A stretch of DNA of 64,000 bases from Asterella californica (Eukaryota > Streptophyta > Marchantiopsida > Marchantiales > Aytoniaceae). Numbering within the stretch: position 1 is the stretch's first letter; every line of letters begins with the position of its first letter. The stretch spans positions 24,909,001 to 24,973,000 of the forward strand of contig JAYKYS010000008.1 of NCBI GenBank assembly GCA_036924285.1, read 5' to 3'. This document shows, one piece after another, positions 11,050 to 22,039 of the stretch. The notes beneath the pieces are model-generated. The model had not been told where the DNA came from. It saw only the letters and a program-made list of their open reading frames with translations, and did not search any database. The position numbers and the translations under genes were made by a program.

Positions 11050-11668
11050 ATGATAATGAGGTGGGAAGCTCGCACGAAGGAAAAACCCATCCAAGAGCCA
11101 CCTGAAACTGTCTGTGACAATCTGCAGGACAAGAGAGATCTTGAGTTGCAATTCTTTGACATCTTGGGTGATTTCTTTGAACATGAATGCATATGAGGTA
11201 TCTTTTATGTAGAGTGAGGTAGAGCTCTACTCCACTTACATTTCCAAGGAATAATATGTCTCCTAGCTAATTCTCTACTTGAGATCAAGAAGAAATTGAT
11301 CGTTGCACCAAGCTTGTTGGCGGGGAGGTTTACGTGAAAGCATTAAACAATAGAGGTTTGCATACATACATGGGTATGATTGACTACTACCTCAAAGATG
11401 AAGTTGAGTAGCACCATAATCTACATATGAAGAACATTACTAAGAGTATGGTTCTGATGGGAAAGAGCTTTACAATTTACAGAGAGCTAGTGAGACAAAG
11501 AACCTGGTTGAATTGACTTACTCAAATATTTTACCTTTAGCCATGCAGTATAAGTATAAAAATCCACATCTTCTGTCATCAACATTCAAGACTTGCCTTC
11601 AAGTCATGGTCTCGATGGCATCCATCTGGATGCCTTATGCAGTCTGGGATACAAGTGAGAAGAGTTGA
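11050..11668 (+). pseudogene. Decayed Rep-type HUH endonuclease (Replitron-like)
   Basis: Three adjoining frames make one decayed protein. Frame from 11050: ends with two TGA (11194, 11212) and continues into RALLHLHFQG at 11221-11250, whose H-L-H (codons at 11233 and 11239) fits the HUH metal-binding motif followed by Q-G. After a frameshift, 11283-11411 reads CTKLVGGEVYVKALNN, then HTYMGMIDYYLKDE, where YYLK fits the YxxK catalytic-Tyr motif of Rep proteins. After another shift, 11456-11668 reads ELYNLQRASETKNLVELTYS. HUH and YxxK in this order and spacing are typical of rolling-circle Rep nucleases; assignment to Replitron-like transposons rather than to a captured viral Rep is inference from remembered family features. 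Not functional as it stands. Confidence 0.55.
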
Positions 11669-12519
11669 CTCGCTATAGAAGTATTTTCTGCATCTTGAAC
11701 TTGTACCGCAGGAAAACATACAGAATATTTTTTTCTGGAGAGATGAGCCACTGTGCAAGCGCAGATACACAGATGGCACAGCATAACTTCCTCCAGAAAA
11801 GAACCCTGGCGAACACGGATATGAGACAGAAGAAGTGACCCTTCGTACACATGATTTAGACCAGTCTGTTTGGAGCATCCGTTTTCAGGATTCCAGCTTG
11901 TGCAATTTTGTTTCTATTCTTTAGTTCTCGCACAGAAGTATAGTAGCAAAGCACGGTATGCAGAGGTCACAGTTAACCTTTCGGCCGTAAATAACATAAT
12001 ATAAATATTTATTTTCAAATTAAGTTTTGTCGGTCCACCGTGGTAATTTTTTTTCAAAAGACAAGTCCCGAAGCAAAGAACGGAAACACTATCCCCTCAC
12101 CTTCACACTTGGCCAAGCCCCAACGAACCATTGAAACCCCAAGTAAAATAATACCATTTTAAAGTCTAATACAACGCGCTCTCAAATTATTAATTTGCTC
12201 TGGGTGATTATGCATGCTTCCTAATACTCCAACCAACTTAGTGATAAGTTTTCCTTTCACCGTGTAAGTTTATGTTTTATGCACCCCCTCCCCCCACCAA
12301 AAATACACCCCCCAATAATCAAACTCCTGGCTGGCTGCAATCCCCTTTGGAACGGTGAAGTATTTATACCATTTCTGTTTTTTTCCTGTTCTTGTACAAG
12401 TCCGTGGGGCAAGATATTGTCTTTGATATGAACGTCTGTCGTGTTATCAATGTACGTCATTCCTTTGGTTGTGTATCGATCAAGAGAACAATGACCTCTG
12501 TAATATATGAGACAGTAGT
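11669..12519. other. No recognised gene
   Basis: Minus-strand ORFs at 11579-11878 mostly overlap the Rep remnant on the other strand. The rest is AT-rich with a poly-C/A patch near 12282-12312. No element ends were found. Confidence 0.4.
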
Positions 12520-13110
12520 GCAATTGGTCATCGTATTTATTTGATAATTCGTGTGTTGCTTTTTTTATAAATAGACTTATTTATATTATTGACATCCAAA
12601 ACATTGTCATAGGGATTAAAGCTGAGCGGCTACTGGAGGTCGCGAGTTCAAATATCTTGTATCTAAAATTTTAAGTTTTTGTTGATGAAGAGCTTCTTGT
12701 TTAAACTCTCGATGAGTGACTTCTATAATAATCAAGGCGGTAGTGGATACAACAATAACTCTTTTGTTGTATTCTTTTATGACTAGATTTATTCTTAACC
12801 TATTTTTATTATCAAATCAACGACAATGGTATAAGTGACTAGCGCACCAATGATAAAGCCGAGAAGTTACTAGAGGTCAAAAGTTCGAATCTCTTTCATC
12901 TAAAATTGTTTGTTTTCGTTGATGAAGAACTTCTTGTCTAAATTCTTTCGAGAATGAGTGATCTCTATAATTGTGACGGTAGCGCAGTTACTCATCATGT
13001 TTAGTTGATAGTCCGTTTGGTGTTTTTTTTAATGAATAGATTTTTTCTACTGTAGACAACCAAGGTGATGACGTAAGTGACCAATACATCCGTATTAAAG
13101 TTGAATGGTT
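12520..13110 (+). repeat. SINE-like tandem repeat, period about 238 bp
   Basis: Two clear copies (12614-12744 and 12852-12987) share ATAAAGC-GAG, TACT-GAGGTC, GTTCGAATCT (CGAGTTCAAATAT in the first), CATCTAAAATT, TTGATGAAGA-CTTCTTGT and GAGTGA--TCTATAAT. A third, truncated copy starts near 13060. GTTCGAATCTC is a good pol III B box, so the unit may be tRNA-derived. Confidence 0.6.
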
Positions 13111-13119
13111 ATGGAAAAT

Positions 13120-13619
13120 ATGCGTTGAGTTAATGTCGGACAAAACCGATATTTCCTTTGACGAGGTAGATGATATACAATCCAATTATGCAGACAAAGT
13201 GCACTTCTGGAAAAAGAAGGAAAAACGACAACCGGAAATCAAGTTGGAGAAAATTCGAGAAGAGGATTCGTTCCAGTCTACATGGATGGAGCTGCTGATT
13301 AAAAGTATTTTGTGAGGTGTCCTTGAGAATTCATGCACTACCAAACGTCCCAAGAGATCTCACAATTGGTTGCTTCTGAAAATAATCTCTAGAATAAAAG
13401 CATGCGCACTGAAATAAATGGAAGAAACTCAGTTGTAGTGATAATGCGGGCTTGTGACAATATGAGAAATATACATCCAAACCGGGAGAACGGAAAATCA
13501 GAAGAAGACGACAGCCGACAGAAGCGGATCAAAAAATACGGACGGCGAATAGGATGTGTGACGAGTTTTGAATTTTTATCAGTGCGACCACTAGGGTTCT
13601 GGAGAGGACGCTTAATATG
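13120..13619. other. No recognised gene
   Basis: Two short plus-strand ORFs (13133-13315 and 13402-13620) rich in Lys, Arg and Glu. Neither has a motif I know. Probably spacer. Confidence 0.35.
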
Positions 13620-14037
13620 ATATGCATGCTGGATAAACTCTGGAACCTTTTGTTCGCTTAATGTTATCAGAAATATACATATATACTAAAAAATATATAT
13701 ATACTAAGTAAGTATAAATAATTAAAATATTATATAAAAGTTATAAGTTAGCCCATGTTTGGAAACACGGAGAGAGCAAGAGATAAACCATAAGTCTTGA
13801 CTCGCCTGCCGAACTTCAGAAGATACAAGTGCAGTCAGCTATACTCATGAATACAATACAATGCTCTGTGTGAGCATTGTATTGTATTCATGAGTATAAC
13901 TGACCGCACTTGTATCTTCACTTGTATACGCAGAGTTTAATTTAATATCTAATCCTTCCTGCCGGAAAGGTTAAGTACTAAATTAAACGCCTGTATATTT
14001 ACCTCCTCCATCGGAAGATGGAGGAGGTGAATATACA
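13620..14037 (+). repeat. Two-hairpin dispersed repeat, copy B
   Basis: Starts TATGCATGCTGGATAAACT like copy A and has the same order of landmarks. Its terminal hairpins are 13935-13988 (arms GTTTAATTTAAT and its imperfect complement, TGCC loop) and 13993-14036 (20-bp arms, one mismatch, GGAA loop). It differs from copy A by an extra 48-bp inverted repeat at 13819-13919. Confidence 0.7.
13819..13919. repeat. 48-bp inverted repeat with 5-nt loop
   Basis: Arms 13819-13866 and 13872-13919 are complementary at 46 of 48 positions around a TGTGT loop. The left arm starts GAAGATACAAGTGC and ends CAATACAATGCTC. It could form a long hairpin transcript or a cruciform. Confidence 0.9.
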
Positions 14038-16005
14038 TGGAGTCCATACATCTGTATTGCTTCACACAAGTATACATATACATAGATTCACATTGTGAAA
14101 TACATATACAAAGACTTGTAGAAATGTAAGTCTATGTACATTACAGAAGTGTAAGTCTATGTACATGTATGCTTGTCTATGTATACGTATTTGATAGTCG
14201 ATCTCAATTTTTACTCAAGCTTGATTATATCAAGATTGATAGAACTTGTAATTTTTGTCCGATCCATTTTGTTCCAGTTCGAACATTGTCTTATCCATAT
14301 TGCTTTTCTCGTATTCTATCGATAATTTTTCTGTTTTTTTAAGACAAACGGTTTCATATAGTTTTCTACCTTGCATTTTTCAGCTGTGAAAATGGTTTTA
14401 TCTGACCCGCAATTCATATTTTTTATTGTCTACTTGTCTTGCATATGTAAATAGTTTTCTTTTTTAAATATCAGATTTTTTGTGATCATCACAACTCATT
14501 TCATCGTACTAATGTTGCTGTGAAGACAAGTTAGAGCTAAGTGATCCATTTTGGAGTTGTTCATCATTGTTTGAGAGATGAACATTGACTGTGATACTAT
14601 CGACTTTATATTTCTATGAAATTTTACAGAAATAAAACACAATCTTTCGTCTACACTTTCAAAGAATTATATGCATATATGTTATATCTTTGATCAAACT
14701 CAAGAAACGTATTATGCAAATCTTAGATTGGGATACATATAGACTTATGGATGTAGAGATATATGTGCAACATTTTTTTGACAAAATATTTCATGTCTTC
14801 GTATGCATGTTTGATTAATGTATGAAAGTCAATAACATAATCACGCCTTCATCTAAAACATTATTGAGAGCATGATCGTTGATAAAAAAACATGTTCGGC
14901 GAGCGAGCTTTATGAATCATTTTTTCTCTTCGTATGTCTATTTGGTCTTTGTGTCTATGTCTAGACGTCAAAGACTTTCCGTTATGACAAAAGAACTTAG
15001 TGACTCGTCTCTCTATTTTCCGAAGCATTCTTGAGGTTCTTTGACAATGTGTTCTTGTGAGATATTGCTAACGATATTGGGAGATGAAAATTGTACTATC
15101 TCCAATCATGATAGTCTGTCTGACGACTCTCTCGTCTTTGATAGACATGACTCATGCATCTAATGTGGTATTGTCGTCACTCTCTTTGACTGTACGTATA
15201 GTTCTTGATATGACTCTTTAATACTTAGTTTTCAGAAGACCTAAGTTTTATACCGCAATCTTTCTCTCTACTCTTTGTGCATAGCGAAGACCATCTATGC
15301 ATGCAAACATACTCTTAACACCATCACATACTTTCTGAAATAACACATTCACATACTTCAGACCTCACCCTTCTCACCCCCTGTGTACATAAAGAAAAAA
15401 TAAAATGTGAAACTTTCCATTGATGGAAAGAAAATAATCACTAAGGTGTGTTTAAATCAACAGATGCAGACGATCTCTCATGCATAAGGTACCTCCTCTA
15501 TCCATATTCTATGAAAGTGGTCCTTAGCTAATAGCTTCAAAAAAATGAAAACGAGAACTGCAGATACTAAAACCGTTTATAACTTACATATTTGATCATT
15601 TTCTAGAGCTTCGTAGTTAAACAATTATTTGAGTTCAAATCCATTATCTACTGCTTTTGCTTATTGTTATGCATGGGGTGCTTGTATTCGATAAATACAT
15701 TGCATCGTTAGATGGTTGATTCAAATCAATATTCAGAAAAGACATTCATACTCTCTATGGACTTCATATGGACAAGAAAGATAATTGTTGTCTCCATTGT
15801 AAGCACTTGTACAATGAAAAAGAGAACAAACATGCTTAGAGCAATCCACGACGATCCAAGACACAAGTGGAAGACTACGAAAAGAGCAAGAAGACAATAG
15901 AATAATTCTCAAAATACATATTTATAATGGAGACGTTTATGAGACCTAATGGACATAAGAGATGGATTATGGTTGTTGTGTTGATAATGAAGTACACGAC
16001 ATTTA

Positions 16006-16035
16006 CTACTGTACAATGATTACATTGTACAGTAG
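16006..16035. repeat. Perfect 13-bp hairpin, ATTA loop
   Basis: CTACTGTACAATG, ATTA, CATTGTACAGTAG. No T-tract or coding context indicates a terminator role. Confidence 0.8.
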
Positions 16036-18659
16036 ACTTACAGTTTGCTACTTTTATAAATATTAGTAAATGAGTGAAGATATCATCAATCAAATGTAAT
16101 CCTTGAAAGTATATAAGTCTTTATTTTATAGTGATAAATTATAAGGTATCATTATGCTCTTTTGTCTTCACCATGTATTTCTTCTAGATCGTGAAGAACG
16201 CATATACAAAAATAACACGTTCAACAAATTGGTAAACAAATTATCACATGTATAGCCTCAGCTCATACTTTTTTTTCTTTTTTTGTGCTTGTTATTTTTT
16301 AATGAACTCTAGCTTTCACTGATTGGATTTGACATGCTTATTTATTGAGACATGTATAATTTCTTCATGTCATTCATACTTTAGTTTGAAGGTTTATTAA
16401 AACATTTTATTTTTTTTAAGAATTTTTCCACCACTCAAGGTTAGAGTGGAGCTCATGTAAGTAGCGAATGAATGAGTTTCGATTTTGTTTCTTAACACAC
16501 TTCTTAGTCATGATCTTTTAAGTTTTTTCACATGGAACCATGACAAACCCAAAAAGCCACACTTAACCATGCAAATTATGTTTGCATGAACTTGTTGTTA
16601 CTTGGGGGACAACTCTTTGTATTTTGCTGATAACATGTACAAGTCAAGAGATCTTTTAATAGTTTATAAAAATTTAGATTTAAATATTTTATTTTATTAG
16701 AAAATTTTTTTTAATAACTCACTTAAATGTCTAATTTTAAGTATATTTCAAGATTAAAAATAATCTATTTTAGTTTTATCAAATTTTAATATTTTTTAAA
16801 AAGTAGTAAAAGGAATTTTATTTTTTCTTGCACGTGTTTATGACAAAAATCCTTTGTGAACCCTCGGGGTTGTACATACTAATGAGGTCTTTGATCCTCA
16901 TTTTTTATGCGTGTTTGGAGATCAAAGCACACATATTTGGACTCAGTGTTGACTATTATGTTATTAACTGCTGTTATTATGTACTATGATACTCTATATG
17001 TTGACTATTATGTTATTATCATGTTTTATCGTGCTATACTATAGATGTAAAGTTTATATCTTTGTGCTATCTTCGTTGACATCAGACTTTTCCACAACAT
17101 GCTCTTTGTGATCGTATTTGTAAGTGACATAAATTTTAGAAGACCGAGCAATGAATTTCGATTAATGAGTTGTCTCTTTACGTTGAGAATGTTTGTGTCA
17201 TCTGGATTCTCGTGTTCGTCTTCAAAACTGTTGTCTTCGTGAGTCATATCAGTGTACATGCACTTACATTTGAATAGGGGTGAATTGTTTCATAAACAAA
17301 TCAAAATTTGTACCTCATGAGTTCTGGATGCAAAAGATTTTGATAAAGTTTCCACTCGTTTCAGTTGCATATTTGATTCCATAAGTCACGTTGAAAAGAC
17401 AGAATATCTGCTTGAGGTGACCATAGCACAAAAACAGGTTCTGAAAATAGAAAATACAAGATGCATGCCTTTATATTTGTAATATAGGAATGCACGAGGA
17501 ATGATGTTGGATAAAATCAACTTTATATCTTTTTCTATCGCATGCCTTTAATCAAATGTAGAGTTTTTTTTCGGTCTACGAGCATAGAGTCAGTGATGTA
17601 CTAGTTGTGCATGTAGTGGTGTTCTTGATCTTTTTCTTTCATGCAATAATTGATCATATATTATGTAGATATGAAAAGTACGGTTGCTAAGCAATTTTAC
17701 AGAAACAGATGAATCTTTATCTTTCTGCTAGTTGCTGTCAGTTTTTTCCTTGTGACTAATGGTGTCCTTGCTGTTATGCAAATGACAACTTGAAAATGAA
17801 GATGGAACAATTCTCGATCTCGTCCAACAAGAAAAATTCTTAGAGATGCATTCTCGCTGTAGAAAATCATCAAGCATAACAAAATACGGTAAATCAATAT
17901 CTCTTCTAGTCTTACACACTATTAATGAGACTTAGCTTCTAGCTTGTGCTCGGAGTGGTCAGTTTTTTGTTCATTCTAGTTTCTTGAGAAAACATAGAGA
18001 CAAGATGACTTTTAAAGATAATGACAAAGAGAACCAAAATAGGATGTTAGTACGACACAAACACAAAGTAGATTCACATGACGTAAATAATAAATGTTGT
18101 GGATGGTTGGACAAAAAAGTTTATGGCTAAGCTAATGTAATATTTAGGGTATAACATACAAAGATCTTTATCCGCTAATACAAGCTAGAGATCTTCTGAT
18201 AACGTCATCAATTATGCCAAGTAGAAACAATATTCAGATAAAACTAGAATGATGATGTACCTTGATGAAGTAAGAGGGATGCAGCATGCGATATGTAGAA
18301 ATGCCGATGAGAATATGCAAATATTTGATAGTCTCGATATCAAGACTCAGAAGTGTTATTATTGAGAGTTGTGTGTATTGTCAAGAGTAGTATACCCGTG
18401 ATGTGTCTGTACCATGGGATTTGACACATATGTTTGTGAGAAATAAAATCATCACCAAACAAGTTATTAATTGTATGAATAATCAATAACTCTTTGAGCA
18501 TTGACGATTGATACTACAGTCCAGCTTGTATCATCTTGATCATAGGAAGATGTGAAAGTATATTGTAAGTCTAACATTGACAAACGACTTAGTTCTTGAT
18601 GAAAAGATCAAGAAAATATATCTTGAATTTATTTATATTCTAAGGAGTAAGTTTGAACG

Positions 18660-19245
18660 TGAAGTCTCGACCGTTGAAAATTGAGAGTGCCAAATGTACC
18701 AATGTTGCATCTTGTTTTGAATGTAGTATTTTCAATGTATTGGAGTCTCGACCATTGAAAGATATGAATTACATCGTATACCTATAGTAAGTCTTGCGTA
18801 AAAAGGAGAATGTTTCATTACAAGTATCTATTGTCAAAGAGTTTGCATTACATAAGTTATTAATTATTAATATATTATAGTGAATATAGTACAATTTGTA
18901 ATGTAGTATATTCAAAATCTTGAAGTCTCGATCATCGAAAAATGTGAAGTACATCTTGAGTTGTATTTATATGTGTTATCTATAAAAGGAAAATTTGCAT
19001 CTCAAGTCTCAACCTTGGAGAGTTCTGAAAAAGTACTAATTATTAACGAGTTGTGATTTCAACATGGTAGATACAAATAGAAGTCTTAAACTCTCGACAA
19101 TCGAGAGTTGTTGACTACATCTTAGATATATTTGTAGGTAGAGAGATGTAAACATATAGTTTCAAATTTACAATGTACAATGTTTGTGTTTTATGATGTG
19201 ACATTAAATATATGATGAATGTATGAACTCCCTATCATCGAGAGG
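18660..19245. repeat. Degenerate periodic motif (TCTCGACCATTGAAAG)
   Basis: Versions of GTCTCGACCATTGAAA occur near 18663, 18746, 18926, 19008, 19088 and 19227. Several are followed by TGTGAA-TACATCTT and a TATTTATATGTG-like stretch. Spacing varies from about 80 to 180 bp. It looks like an old, decayed tandem array. Confidence 0.5.
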
Positions 19246-21402
19246 AGAAATAGATATAGATCTATCGAGCAAACCACCAGCAAACAACTTTAGAGTTCAA
19301 TATATAACCAACAATGAAAATCTGAAAAGATTCTGATGGAATGTGGACTCCAACTTGACGAGTGAGAGAGTAGACACAAAGATACACATGTTTGAAAGTG
19401 GACCCGTTGATATTGAAAAACTTCTTAGGTTAAGCATGATGCAAAAAAATCTCCTAATCTTGTCCTACCTAAATCCACAACAAAAAAAAACTTGTCAAAC
19501 ATATGTACATTGCTACATTGCCAAAAAAACATAATCTATCTATTATGGCCGTTCAAAGCTAACCCAATGTCCAGTAGATCACTACCCATCATATCTAACA
19601 CTAACACTATCCGGTATAATTGCAAGTTTTGGTTATTAGTTCTGGATTTCTCTAGTTCTTTAGCAAATTCAGGTTTGTGCTTCTCAACCTCAACAATATA
19701 TGTGGAGAAAGCGCTCCGAGTATAATTGAGTGCAGATGCAACTCTATTATGAGGTTTTTTTTCTTGTTCGAGTTAAGTCGACTTGCAACCTTAACGTCTT
19801 GACATGGAGCATTCTGCACCTTCGATTCTTGTTAATATGCAGGTAGATGTTCATGTACATGAGTAGGGATTGGGTCCGAGATAGGAGTCATGGACTTTGC
19901 CATATAAGAGGGACTCATGGAGATCAAGGATCGCAAGTGATATCAAATTTCAGTAAAAGAATAATAATAGAGAGGAAATTCAGCCAGAAGCTTGACAACT
20001 TTTCTTTCTTGGTGATCCATCTGAAAGCTTGTTATGGTCTCAGACCTTCTTAAAACACGGAAGATGGTTTTCCCACTTGATTTTAATCTGGATCGTGTCA
20101 ACATATATGCTATTGGTTTAAAAACGATTGTATCTTGTGCAGCTTGACTTCCGTAGACTACATGTATCTCTGGAAGACTTGCCAACTGCTTCCTCCCACT
20201 ATAGTTTCTTCACTTCGCTTTGATCAGAGATATGGTTTGCCAATCTTGCCATGTTAATCTACTCTTTTGAAAATTATTTGGAAAAGGAGATGGAATCAAC
20301 CTCTACGGTGTTATGCAGTGGGACTAAAACTCATATCCGTCTTTGAATAATAGGCATAAGTGCATCAACACCGTCTCATCAACAACAATAACATCATCCA
20401 AAGAAGTGTTCATAACGTCTCTCGGATCGTGTCTAGACTCGGAGCATTTTGTAGCACTTGGCTGTTTGGACTCACATATTTGATATTCAAGGATATGTCA
20501 AGTAGACAACATCCATGGTTGTACCAGTTGCAATAAACATCTCCGTCATTGATATCTCCATCTCGACAGAGACTCATCCCACATTCATTGTGATGGTGTC
20601 ACAATGAATCATCCATACAACACAATGACGAGAAATGTTGCAAATCAAAGACATCCACACGTAAATGTAGTCGATTGAACAACTATTCGAGTCACAAAGA
20701 AAAACGGACTATCATTCGCTTCTATTCCTTGTTATTTCTCCAACTGATAAAAAGCTCAAACCCTGATGGTCATTTATTCTTTCACTGCAGCGACTAGCCT
20801 TGCTCTCCCATTGCTCATGTTCTCCACTCTTCTGAAATATGCAGGTCTACTCGTTTATTGCTCTGGTCTATCCCGTTCACTGCATCGACAAACCTTACTC
20901 TGCCATCACTCATTCTCACTTCTCAATTGACATATGTATACTCGATCTAGTACTCTCGTCTGTCTCGTGCACTTTAGCTGAGGTGGACTAGGATCCATGT
21001 TAGACATTTTAGCACGTACGATGTCCAAAGCTACGCATATGGAACTCAAAATGACTCGATCGATTCTTTTTTCTGATAATACGAAAAAGTGTATGGTACT
21101 GCTCCAACTTTGTTCTCGAAATTGTAGCTGTGGAGAGTCTAGTTCTGTCTTACTACCAGCCTTATTTCCCAAGCGTGAATATCCATTATGAAGTTTTGAA
21201 ACTGCAGTTGCGAATAAGCTCTAAGTGTTGAGAGCTTCATTGCTTTCTGTTTTGAGATAAATCACATAGAATTGTGAGCATATCCAGAACTAACCCTTAA
21301 ATCGAATACAGACTCATACGCTGAGTGAGACAACCTGCTAATGAAAAAACCATTTAATATACATATTAAATCTATTATAAAAGCACTAGATAATAAATTA
21401 AA

Positions 21403-21441
21403 CTTATTACTCTCTTCCATCATCAGATGAAGAGGTGAATA
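21403..21441. repeat. Degenerate hairpin related to the two-hairpin family
   Basis: TTATTACTCTCTTCCATC, ATCA loop, GATGAAGAGGTGAATAAA. It matches the second hairpin of the repeats at 7238 and 13620 with several substitutions. AATAAATTAAAC just upstream may be half of the first hairpin. Confidence 0.4.
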
Positions 21442-22039
21442 AATAAATAAACAAATATCTCTACGGTTTTGTATCATGATTTTCTGGATCTCAAATGATG
21501 AAAATAACCTACCCCTGGTCAAATACAGTTCAACTAAGAACCCAAATACCCGCACTAGGGTTAGTCGGGAGGCCAACTATAGACTAGGACCGGAAGGGAC
21601 AAAGAAAGCCCTCGCGGCAAGCTTGGGCTCGCAGACATCTGAGGCATGGACACGCCAACACTCGTTCAAACATACGGAACGAGCGAGCGACCTGGACGAC
21701 CTGCGCGTGCGGTCGCAGTCGCAGGCCCTCTATCAGAGCACCGATGTCGGAGAGAAGAAAGTCACGAGAAGTGCATGAGCTTTCGGGAGGGGGCCGAGAA
21801 CAAGTCGGTACGATTCGGTAGATAGTCAAGGAAAAGGAATATCAGTGAATTTGGTGTGAGGAGGGGGAGATTGTGCGTCCGTAAGGAACCAAGATTTATG
21901 GAATGTATGGAAGAAACCGGAAATGGAGATGATGAAAAGAGAAAGCAGCAGGAGGAGCGGCGGTGCAAATTTGGTGGGTTGATGAGTGGAAGGGGAAGGG
22001 AAGAGGCGGAGGAGTAGGTGGCTGGAGGCTGGAGCAGCT

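Larger units (their letters stand above)
14040..21980. other. Long AT-rich stretch without a recognised gene
   Basis: ORFs here are short and have no motif I recognise. The stretch holds a perfect hairpin (16006-16035), a degenerate periodic motif (18660-19245), a weak hairpin of the CCTCTTCCATC type (21403-21441) and a duplicated stretch near 20770-20925 (TCACTGCA-CGAC-A-CCTT). From about 21540 composition becomes more GC-rich, which is consistent with the upstream region of the next gene. Confidence 0.5.

Noticed and set aside
16006..16035. Transcription terminator
   Set aside because: Rho-independent terminators are bacterial; there is no T-tract or upstream gene.
21986..22039. Upstream start of the prenyltransferase at 21986
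   Set aside because: It is a GTG codon directly after an in-frame TGA; the first ATG is at 22040.
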